DNA of 40,388 nucleotides from an uncultured Lentisphaerota bacterium (lineage in GTDB: Bacteria > Verrucomicrobiota > Lentisphaeria > Oligosphaerales > CAITYL01): NCBI GenBank assembly GCA_903894975.1, contig CAITSE010000056.1, forward strand, positions 1 through 40,388. The letters are read 5' to 3'. How positions within the stretch are numbered: the first letter of the stretch is position 1; each line of letters opens with the position of its first letter. Below, piece after piece: positions 22,370-34,300 of the stretch. The position numbers and the translations under genes were made by a program. The notes beneath the pieces were generated by a model that did no database searches, was not told where the DNA came from, and saw only the letters and a list, made by a program, of their open reading frames with translations.

Positions 22370-25300
22370 ATGGCGACCTTTCGTGATCCGAACACCGAAC
22401 TTGACGGACTTGGAATGATGGGCGCCCCGCGGCGCTCCCTGTTCGGCTCCGGCCGGAAGTCGCTGGCCGATTCCGTTGCGCCGGCCAAGGTTGATCTTCC
22501 CGACGACGGAGACATCGAGAGCCAGTCCGACCTGAAAACCCGGATGCGGGTTGCGTTTGCCACCGGCGATACGGGACTTGGCCCGCTCCCGGACGCCCGC
22601 GAAGAGTTCATGCGCACGGGAAAGGGATCCGCCGCACCCGGAGAGAACGACGAGCTGGTGAACGCCGGGCTTTCCCGTCTCCACCAGGCCGGCTACCTCT
22701 CCACCCTGGACGATGCCAAGAAGCGGCAGGCGATTGAAGCCCTGCGCAGCGGCATCACCGCTGACGAGATCGCCGGCCCGAAGCTGGCCGAGGTCGAAGC
22801 GGCGAAGAACGTCACCCCCATTCAGAAGGATCCGGAAGCCGAGAAGATGCGCGGAGTTGTCTCCGGCGCCATCTCCCGCCGGAACTGGGCATGGGACAAG
22901 ATTTCCGAAGACGCGGCGCTGTCCACCCTGGCCGAACAGGCCGGGCGCGACTACAGCGGCATGGAACAGTCGGAGCGCGACACCGTCCGAACCACCTTCA
23001 CCGCGCTGGATGATGCCGCCAAGGCGAAACTCCGCAAAGAAGGCATGGACAAGTGGGCGGCTCTCCCGAGCGCCGAGAAGCGCAACTACGTCGCGTCCCT
23101 GATGGGGCGTGACTATGAGAACGTCGCGGCGCTGCTGGGCCCGCAAGCCGCCGCCAGCCTGATTCCCGGCAAGAGTGACCTGTCCGAAGTGTGGGATCAA
23201 ACCACCGTGGACGACGTGGGGCAGAAGATCCCGATCTTCGGCGGCATGGCGAAGTCGGCCCAGCGGGTCGGCGACATCTACGGCACCCGAGGCATGTTCA
23301 CGCGCCTTGCCAATGGCGAACCCGCCCTGGCGCCCGGCGGTCTTGACCGGGCAAACCGCATTGCGGCAGGAACCGCAACAGCCGAAGATTTCTATCTTGC
23401 CGCGAATGAAGCCATGCGCAACGACAAGGACACGCAGGGACAGCACTGGGCGACCAGCGCCGCCACCCTCACGGCAAACAGCGCCCCGTTTATGGCCGAG
23501 TTCATGCTGGGCGGGTTTGGCCTGTTCAATAACCTTGCCACCGCCAGCGGAAAAACTCTTGCCGTTGGGGAAGCCCTCGAAGCCGGCACCAAGGCGGCGG
23601 TAGACAAGATGGCGGCACAGTCCCTGCTGGGAGCCGCCGGCACCGCGGCCAAGAGTGCCGCGGGCACCGCCGGACGGTCGTTGATCGCCGGAGCCCAGCG
23701 CGCGGCGACTGCCGGCGGCGGGCGCGTTGCCGCAGACTTTGCCGATCGCCGCATGGGCACCTGGAGCGGGGAAGGCGATTCCGGACTGGAGAACACGGGT
23801 TCCGGGAACAGCGTGGTCAACGACTTGGCTTCGGCGTATGCCAGCGAACTTACTGACCAGGCCACCGAGTTCATGGGCGCGGGTTTTGGCCTGGCCAAGC
23901 CGGCCGTGAGTAAGTTGGTTCCCGCGTTCATGAAGAACCTGGCCGTGGCGACGGCAGAACGAATCGGCACCGTCCGCGCCGGGAAGGCCGTGCAGAATTT
24001 TATGCGGGCTGGAACGCAGCAGGCGCGCCGCAGCGGCATCCAAGACATCTTCTCCGAAATGGGCGAGGAAGAACTGGCGCAGGTGATGAACTGGTCGTTG
24101 CAGAAAGCCGGGCTCGACATGGGAACCGATACCCCGTTCCTGCCCATGGATCAGGTCGGGCCGATGGCGCTGTCGTTCGCCGCAACCATCCCGGCCATGG
24201 GTGCGGTTGGCGGGGCGCAGCGCAAAGCAGCCTATGACCATGCGAAGGAGCGTAAGAAGACGACAGGGAACCAGCGCCGGATGATGGACGCAGCCAACGC
24301 CGCCATCTCCGACCCGGTTGTCCAGGCCGACGCGGCCACCCAGCAGCGTGTCGCACCCATCTTTGAAGAGATGCGCATTCTCACCGCGGCGGCGCAGGAG
24401 GCGCAGACCATCCGCGCAAAGCAGGCCCGCTACACCAACACCAGTAAGGAACAGGCCGCGAAGTGGAACCAGCGCCTGCAAGAGCTGGGCATGGCCGATC
24501 CCAAGCAGGCCGCGGAGTTTGGCCAGCGCTTCACGCAGTTGCAGAAGGAAGCGGCGGAGATCGTGATCGAAGCCAAGAACCGGCTCGCGCCGGAGCCGGC
24601 CGCCCCGGCAAAGCCCGGAGCGCCCGACCTGGCCATGGTCGCCGATGAGCGCTATCGCAAGGAACACCCGACCGAAACCGGCCCGGACGGAAAACCTGCC
24701 TTGGTCACGCCCGACCGCATTCCGGACGCTTCTGGAGCCCCGGACGGGACAGCCTCCTCGGTCAAGGTCTCCGTCACCGAAGATCAACTTGGACAGAAGC
24801 CGCTCCCGGAAAACTTGCGGACGCCGCAGGGCGTCAAAGACTACATCGTCTCCGGGGTGAAGGATTCCGGGATTGACCAAGACCCGGAGTTCCAGAAGCA
24901 GAACGCCGGGAACTTCTCGGCGCTTGATGCCGCGGTTAAGGGCAACGACCATGCCGGAGCCATGGCGGCCGCCCGCGCCATCTCCGCCAGCTTCGCCGAG
25001 CGCGCCCCGGCCTTTGTGTCCGCGTCAGCGGTCAAGACGCCAGCGGCCAGGATCGACGAGCTTTCGCAGGAACGCGACGGGATTGCGCAGCAGGCCAAGG
25101 CGAACCCGGAAGCCGGCCGTGATCAACGGGCCGCATGGGCGAACCGCCAGTCCGAGATCGAGATGGAGCTTCACGACCTTCAGCGCCCGCCCGCCGCGGC
25201 TCCGACCGCCGCCGCCCCTGCGCCGACCATCGTCAATCCCGTCACCCGCATGGCGCCGGCGACGTCCACCATCGAAGCGCTGGACGAAGACCGCAACGAC

Positions 25301-28300
25301 CAGGTGATCGACAACATCCTGGAGTCGCCGAACAACCCGGCGCCCGCCGCCGTCGTTCCGGGAACGGCCGCACTCGCCCCGGCGCCCCAGGCCGCGCCGC
25401 CGGCTCCCCTGGAAGGCGTCCCGGCTCCGGCCGCGGCCGCAAGTGCCCCTGTCGCCAAGGCGGCCGTAGTTTCCCCAGGAAAGATGGACATTTCATACTC
25501 AAACGGGAGGGCGGTTGGGTCGGCTGTTTCCAAACTTGAATATCTTGGATCAGGATCAGAGAGCGATGTTTTTCGTGACGGGAATGAGGTCGTTAAGGTT
25601 TCAGAGCCCTACAGCGACAAGTCGGATGCAACCTACCAGAGTCGGGTAAGGAACGCCGTCAACATCTCTCAACAACTTGGAGATGGATCGCTTAGAGAGA
25701 TTGGGTACTACGAAAGTCCAAACGGAACAAAAAATCCAGTTTTCAAACAAAACCATGTAGATGGGAGACAGGCCACCCAAGAAGAACTAGACCGGCACAT
25801 GGAGGATAGGGGATTTAAGATCAAAGAGCGTGGTCGCACCAGCAATACTTATGTGAAAATTGATGGTGCAGTCGAGTATACCGCATCGGATCTTGGACCT
25901 GACAACGCGAAAGTTGATCAAAACGGGAAAGTTCATGTGATTGATGGAGATATTCAGGAAAAGCCAAATAATAATCCAGCTCCGGTTACGGTCGCTCCGG
26001 CACCTACTCCCGTCTCCGTTGTTCCCCCGCCCAAGCCGCTGTCCAAGGCCGAGTATGATGCCCTTGTGAGAATGACCTATGCCGGACGCGATTCCCGCCA
26101 AAAACTGAACGATCTGCCGCCTCGCCTCCGTGATGACGTGGAAGGCTTTTTCGAGTCCGGACTTCCGAGAACCGCACAGGCCGTAGAGAAGTGGCTTGCC
26201 GAGAAGCGGGGAACCTCCGGATACGTTGGTCCGTACGTCAAGGACATTCTCGCCAACCTGAAACACGCCGACGCGCAGAAGGCGGAAGGTTTGGCGTCCG
26301 ATGAACTGAATCGCCGCAGGGCGGAAGAGCCGGCGGCGTCTTCGTTCGCGCCCGCCCCCGTTCCGGCTGCCGTGGTTCCCCCTCCCAAACCGCTATCCAA
26401 GGCGGCGCAGGAACGCGCCAGGCTCTTAAAGAGCAATGCCAGCGGCCCGGTGGTGGTCGAGCCCACCGCGGCGGGAAAGACCATCAGCACGCCCATTGCC
26501 GAGGCCAAGGCCGCAGCCATGGGGGGGATGGACAAGAAGACACAAAAACTCAACCTTCTCGCCAAGATCGACAAAGCCGCATCACTTCTCCCGGCCGACG
26601 GCCTGGGGAACGGGACGATTCGCCTGGAGGTTCCGGGAGACGGCGTCTTTACCGTTGGGAACAACAAGGCCGCGCTGGACCTGTTCCGCAAAAACATCTC
26701 CTCCCGGTTCAATACCGGCCGGCCGGCCGGAGAGATTGCCGATCATACCGTTCGCAAGCAGCCCGAGACCAGCGCTTCCGCCGACGCGGCGATTGAGGTC
26801 TACGGCGAGGCGGGCAAGGCCGCGGCCATCCTGGAACGCCAGATCCAGAACCCGGACATGATCGAAGAGCTTGGGCCGAAGGGTTTGGCGCGCCATAATG
26901 ACACAGTGGCGGAGCTGAAGGCCCGCGCCGAACTGACTTCCGACCCGGCGCAGCAGACCACGGAGAACATCGCTCCGCTATTGAAGCGCGCGGAATCCGC
27001 CCGGGCACTGGCGGAAGAGAATGCGCGTGACGCGCAGGCCCAGACCCGGACCGCCGCGGCCATCAAGGCGTTGCAGGCGCATCCGAAGTATGCTGAACTC
27101 CTGGACGGGATCAAGCGCACGGCCGAGAACAAACTTGGGTACGGGGAAGGGACGCCGGACCCGTCCGGGGATCTTCTCAATCAGCGTGTTTCCGGCAAGG
27201 GCGCGCTCTTGGTTCGCAAGCTCCAGGGTGAGATTGCCGTGGACCTTGGCCTGCGCCGGGAGAAGGTCATGAATCGCCAGACCGGCCGGAAAGAGGCCGC
27301 CGGGTTCAACCTTGGTGCCTACTTCAAAGACTTCGCAGAGGGGCATGAGCCGGCACCGGAATCCGTTGCCCAGGCAGAACCCGCCCCGACGGCGGAGACC
27401 ACCCCCAAACCTTCCGCCGCGATACAGGAACGCGAACGGATGAAGAAGGTGGAGCCCGCGGCCCCCGCCGGCCTGTCTGTGACCTATGAAAGCCCGTCCG
27501 GGGATCAGGTGACGGTCTCCGCCGATAAGGTCATGTACTCCAAGCTCTCGGAGAAGGCCAAATCGGACGTGAACGCCAACTACGAAGCAGCGGTAAGGAG
27601 TGACAACCCGGAATACCTGGAATGGCGCAAGGTTCAGTCGGGGACGCGCGCCGTTGCCGTCCTGACCCGCGAGACCGAGGCCGGAGAGAAATCGGAACAG
27701 GTGTCGCTGGAGAACGTCAAGGACGTGTTCGGCCCGTGGGCGCGGCGTAACGATCTTTACAACGCCAAGTTGAGCCCCGTCGCCGCGTCCATGAAAGCGG
27801 ACTTCGCGCGGGAACAGGCCGCGGCGGACAAAGCGGAAGCGGAGAAGACGGCCGCCGCGCAGAGTACCGCCGATGGAACCGCCGCCGAACTCGCAGCCTA
27901 CCGGGAAACCGTGAAGACGGTCAAGCTGCCCACCGGGGATAAGAGGGTCATTCACGTTCCAGGCGAGAACGGAAGAGGCGTTACCATTGACGGCACGAAG
28001 TACGGAGAGTTCTTCATTGACAAGCGCGACGACAAGCGCAACCCGTTCGCCGTCACCCACGTCAATTCCGGGCGCGGTATCGGCCGGTTCTCCACACTGG
28101 AAGAGGCCAAGAATTACATCCGGGCGATGATGCACGCCAAGGTCCGGACGGACTGGAAAGTAGTCGCGGACCTGACCAAGCCCGAGCTGACCGCCATTCA
28201 GGAAGTAGGGACGGCGTTCGGGAAGATGGCCGACGCCAAGGGCGTGCAGCGGCCCCCCGTGGTTCCGTCCTATTTCAAGACCCCGGACGGAAAGGCTCTG

Positions 28301-31300
28301 GCGGCAGAATCCGCCCCGGCAGCGCAAGCCCCGGAGAAGCCCGCGGTGGAACTCGTCCAAACGCCGCCAGCTCCCGCCGCGCCGGCGCCGAACGCGACCC
28401 CAGCCGAGCACATGGCGCACGCACTCAAGACAGCCGCCGAGGCCCTTGTCGCAGGCGCGCAGGCCGTGGCCGAGAGCGGGAAGGCGAAAGAAGAAGCCTC
28501 GCCCGCCGTTCCCAAGGCCGTTGAGGTTGCCCTCGCTAACCAAGAAAAACTTGCCGAGATTTGGTCAGATCAGGCGCACAAAGATGAGGGAGGACGGGGA
28601 ATTGCGGCCGGGGCAGAGAACATCAATTATCGGTGGAAGGCCGACGCTATCCGTTCGATGGTGCGAAGAATCAGAAGCGGAGAAGATTCAAAGGCCGCCG
28701 CGATTGAAGTAAAAAAGGAAGTTCGCCAGTGGATCAATACCCACAACTCACGGCGCGCAAAAGAGGTAAGTTGGCAGAGATGGGAAGGCTCGGTAGACGG
28801 AGACATTGATGGGGTTGTCCGTGCAATATATCAAGCAGAAAACGCGACCGTCCCGGAAGCATCTTCCGCCCCGTCACGCGCAAATCCAGAAGTCATTTCT
28901 CTCTCGGGTAATGAGATCAAACCGATCAGAGAAACGGTGTCATGGCGTGATGTCTATGCCTGGGCTGCCGGGAAAGCCGGTTTCTATGGAACGTACAAGA
29001 TTAAGTCCAACGGCTGGGAGGTGGTGTTCAACCGTGACGGTCTTCACGAGACGCTTCACGGGAAGGCTCCGCAATTCAAATTCCGTTCGGTTCCGGCCAT
29101 CCCCAGGATGATCGAGGAAAGCCGTTTTGTCGAATCCAAGCCGGACGCGAAAAACCGTCCAGAAATCAAGGAGTTCGAGTATCTGACGTCTTCCCTTGAG
29201 ATCAACGGAGAAGAATTCAACGTGACCATCGTTCTGGCGAAGAACAGTGCAGACGCCAGGAAGTTCTATTTTCACCACGTCGAGATGAAACAAAAAACCC
29301 GGAGCATCAAACCAGCCTCATCGGCGGTCACTCCGGGTTCTGCGAAGGAGCCCGTTAAGGCGTCCTCCACCAAAGACAATACCGCGAACGCGGAAAATGT
29401 CAAGAGCGACATCGAGGCCGGTGAAGAGCTGAAGTACAATCGCCGGGGGCGTGTCTCCAATCTTACCTGGGAGCAGGTGGACAAGATGGACCCGGCGCTG
29501 AAAGCGCGCATGGTCACGAAGGATCGTGTATGGGAGAAACCGGACTATCAGGGCATGATCGATGGCGGGATGCAGCCGATGATTGCCCACATCGTCAAGC
29601 AGGCTTATGACTCCATCTCTTCCAAGCCGGTCACGCGCGGAACCCCGACCGATGCCGACTTCAAACGCTACATGGACGCGGTGAGCCGGGCCAGAGACGG
29701 AGTCATGGCATGGGCGAACGACAAAGCCGCCATTGCCGGCTGGGTCAAGAAACAGGCGAAATACGCCGGCATGGCCGCGGGCGTTCCGACCAGCATCACC
29801 GAACTGATGGACGGGAACGAGAAGAAGATGTTGGACTTCGTGTACCCGGACGGCTACAAGAACCACATCGACGAACTCCGCATCATCGGCGGGAACAAGG
29901 CAATGCGCGGGATGCAACCAGGCGCCGAAGATGCGCAACGCGCGTTCAATGCCGTCAAGGTTGGTTGGCCGGCGGGGCGCGAGTCCTGGCAGATTCAGGG
30001 ATTCCAGGTTGAGGAAACCGCCAAGGTCGAAGTTGAGCCGTCACCGTACCAGACGGGACGGTTCTGTGTTGACCTAAACGGGGATGGCGCGAAGATGTTT
30101 GACTCCGAGGCGGAAGCCAAGGTGTTTGCGGCTTCCGTCAAGCCGTTCATCCTGCGTAAAAAGGGCCGGTTTGTGGATTCCTATGCCACCCGCGAAGATG
30201 CTGTGGCCGGGGCCAAAGAGGCCGCGACCAAGGACAAAGCCGAGGAAACGGTATCCGAGAAGGGAACCAGCGTCGTCAATGCCGAGCGCACGGGCAAGGA
30301 CTGGCGCGAGGGCAAGGACGTTTCGGCACAGGACATCATCAGCGAGTTCGGATTCAAGGGGATCAACTTCGGCAACTGGATGAAGACTCCGGCCGCCAAA
30401 GCCGAGGCGCAGCTTCACTTGAACCACGCCTATGACGCCTTTGCCGACCTGGCGGAAATGCTGAACGTCCCCCGCATGGCGCTGTCCCTGGACGGAATGC
30501 TGGGTTTGGCCATCGGCGCACAGGGAAGCGGCGGGAAGAAGTCCGCCCACTTCGTTCCGGGGTTGAACGAGATCAACCTTCAGCGCGAAACCGGAGCCGG
30601 CGCCCTGGCCCATGAGTTCGCCCATGCCCTGGATCACTACTTTGCCCGGCAGGCAGGGTTGTCCACGGCCAAGGTTCCGTATGTGACTGAAAACGTGGAT
30701 AATTCCGGCGGCGAACTGCGCCCGGAGATCCGTGACGCCTTCAAGACCATCGTCGAAACCATGCGGAAGCGCCCAATCACGCCGGAAGAGCTGGCAAAGA
30801 TCAAAGAAGAGTCCGCCGCCAAGTCCATAAAGTATCTGGAAAGCTGGCTGGGTTCCATCCGCAAGGACTTCGAGGAGCAAGGGATGGGAACAGAGTTCGA
30901 CGTCCTGGCCAATCGCATCAGGAACATGGACCTGGGCGGGGATCGCGTCTATCCCAATGCCCCCGCCGGCCGCATGAGCATGTTCGCCATGGGAATCTCC
31001 CCGGTGGTGAACGAAATGCGCAGGCTCTACGAAGGCAAGACCGGGCGGATTTATTCCCTCGACCAATCCAAGGGCTTGCAGCGCAATATTGACGCCATCG
31101 TTTTTGCCAAGAAGAAACAGGCGGAAGGGAAGGAAAACGATCACCTCCCGCAGAAGACCACTACGGACTTCACCAGGAACGCCAACGCACTGGACAAGGA
31201 CAAGGGCGGGAAGCCGTATTGGGGAACCGACGTGGAGATGTTCGCCCGCGCCTTCGACGCCTACATCAGTGATAAGGTGGCGGAGAACGCCGGGAAGAAC

Positions 31301-34300
31301 ACCTACTTGTCGTATTCCGGCCTTGACCCCCGTACCGTCCCAATGGGCGGGGAACGAGCCGCCGTGAACCAGGCGTTCGATACCCTGGTCAAGGGAATCA
31401 AGACCAAGGACGGAGAGAACGGGAACGTCCGGATGTACTCTCCGGCCGCTTCCGTCGCAGTTCGGGAACCGGCACAGATCGTTGACGCTCTCCGACAGGC
31501 ACTGCCGGCGGCGAACGTCCAGGTAGACCCGTCCGGGCGCATGGCGTCCGTCACCATGCCCGGAGGACAGAAGTTCAATCTTGAACTCGCGAACAACATC
31601 GAGATCGAAGACAAGGCAGCGTTCGAGGCCGAGCACGGCCGGGCGCCGATTCCTGGCGAGAAGGCGGCGGCGGTGTGGTTCGGGAGCAGCTCGCTGTTGC
31701 GCTTGGCCGGATATGCCACGAACGGGGAGATCGCGCATGACGCATTCCACGTCGCCGAGATACTGGCCAACCTGGACAAGGTGGAGCGGAATGCGTTGGT
31801 CATGAAGTTCGGCACCGGGCCGCGGTCGGCCGGATCCAAGGCCAACGCCTACGCGGAGTTCATCCGCCAGCGGTCGTCGGCGGCGACGTCCTGGGAACGC
31901 GCGTTCGCAAAGATCCGCGATTTCTTCCGCCGGATTGCCGAGGCGTTCGGATACACGTCTGCGAATACGGTGTTCTCTCGGGTGCAGAGCGGCGAGGCGT
32001 TCAGCCCTGCCCGGGCGGAGCGGGAGCGGATGAGTGCTTCTGGAAGTCCAGAGTATTCCACATCTGACCGAGCGGCACGTCTGTCATTTGGGAAAGAGGC
32101 GATTAACACCGAATCCGGAACGACCACCATCGACGCATTTATTCGCAAGATTGAACGCGCGACGCCCAACATGAGAGACAGCATTTTTCTGTCAGCCTCA
32201 CCAAGCGACCGCGCCAAAGTTGTACAGGAGATGATTCTGCGGTTGCCGAACCAAACCTCCACCGTGAAGAACATCCAAGAGTCCCTCATCGAGAAGTACG
32301 GAGTACACGCAGGGGTTTCAGCCGACCAGAAAGTGTTGTTGGGTTTGAGATCCATCGCTGACACCAAGATCAGCACGTCGTTCACTCACGGGCTCGACGA
32401 GGTGACTCTTCGCAACCATCCTAACCCTCAAGGACCGCAGTATTCTCCGGCATCGGCACCGGACGCCGCGAAGTTCACCGTCAAGCAGTTGAACCAGGTG
32501 GTCGAGTTCCGGAAGTCGGCGAACAACTACGCCCCCCTGGAGCGCCGGCGCGTGTTCGACAACGCCGTGCTCTCCGAACTGGGTGACGCCGCCCGGCCGT
32601 ACCTGGCGCGCATGTGGCAGTTCGCGACCATGAACGGGGAGAAGAAGATCGACTACGCCCAGGCCGGCCGGTTCAACCAGCAGGTGGCGGAAGCCGGCAA
32701 GCAAGTCCAAGCGTCCAAGGAAGAGGGCTTCGAGCGCGGCAAGATGGCGGGCATGATGAAGGGGCATGAGCGCGGGATCTCCGAAGGGCTCAAGGCCGGC
32801 GTGAAGGAAGAGCGCAAGAAGGGCCGGATCCTTGGCACCCAGTACGGGGTGGACAAGGCAATGGAGGAAATCGCGCGGAGCAAGGGCGTTGACGAACTCG
32901 ACTGGTGGCTGGATGTCGGCCGGTTCATCCGCGGTCAGATCGACTTCCTGAACGCCGAGTCGAGTCAGAAGACGAAGCGGCTGGTGATGGAAGCCACCCT
33001 GCGTCAGGTCTTGGGCGAGCACTACGAGCCGGTCGAGCGCCAGTCCCGGCATGCTCTTGACGAGGCGTGGAACTACGTCCTTCAGGAAACCCACCGTCGC
33101 ACCCGGGCGGCAACCGAGAAGCGCATTGGCGCCGCCATCGACCGCTACTCCCGCACCGGCATCACAGAGAACAAGAACGTCGCCATGATGACCGACGAGC
33201 CGAAACAGCGCATGCTCGACTGGCTGGCGTCCCTGCCCATCGTCAACGGGAAGTTCTCTCCCCGGACGTTGAGCCCGGATCAGATCGTCAAGCTCCATGA
33301 CGAGCTGGCGGGGATCCTGGCCGAAGACCGTTTGAACAAGACGGCGCTGATCCGCGGCCGGCAGATCGACGCGAGCCGCGGCGCCGAACTCCTGGCCAAT
33401 GAGATTGTCGAGTCGAACAAGAAGCTGGACAATTCTCCGAATGGGCAGCAGGCGGAAGCCCGGGCGAACCGCGGCCTGTTCACGAATGCCCTGGTGGACG
33501 GGCTGGCCGGGCAGAAGGAGCTGGCCATGGTCGGCTTCGGCTCCAACGGCGACGGGTTCGACGTCACCTATGAGCAGCTCCGGCAGGGAGAGACGGACGC
33601 CAAGGGCATGACGGCCGAATCCCGCCGGGAACTCGAAGCGGAAATCAAGCGGCTGGGGATTGGCGAGCTTAACCGGTTGTCCTGGCAGTCGGCGCCCAAG
33701 CAGATCATGGTCGGCGGGCATAAACAAACGTGGTCGCCGGCGGAGATGATGACGCTGTTCGCCCTGTGGCAGCGCCCGGAAGCGCAGTTGAAGATCATGC
33801 GCAACGGGTTCATCCGTGAAGCGCTGTCCGGAACACAGTCGGTCGTGATCGGTGCCAACGCCGAAGAGACGACGAACCTGGTCGAGGACGTGATTGCCGC
33901 CATGACGGAACAGCAGAAGACGGTCGCCAACAAGATGGTGGACGTGCTTTCGGGCATGGCCGGCGCCGCCAACGTGGTAAGCAAGGCGCTCTACGGGATC
34001 TCCCGGTTCCAGGACGGCCGCTACTTCCCGATGCGCGTGGAAGGGCTGGCACAGCAGATCAGCGACGACCCGCTGGCCGGGCCGAACAGCTTCACCCGTA
34101 GCCTGGAGGGTGTCGGGTTTGCGAAGATCACGCAGGATCACCGGCACCCGATCAAGGTCGGCAACGCCTTCGAAGTCTTCGAGGATCACATCGAGATGAT
34201 GGGCAAGTACGCTCACCTTACCCTGCCGATCCGGAACGTGATCAACATCCTCAACGCCGACGGCCAGGTAGTGACGAAGGCAATGAACGAACGGCTTGGC

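Noticed and set aside
22352-24952. 866-codon minus-strand frame opposite the start of the giant gene
   Set aside because: Shadow of the giant gene; Arg/Leu/Gly/His-rich, no ribosome site or domain.
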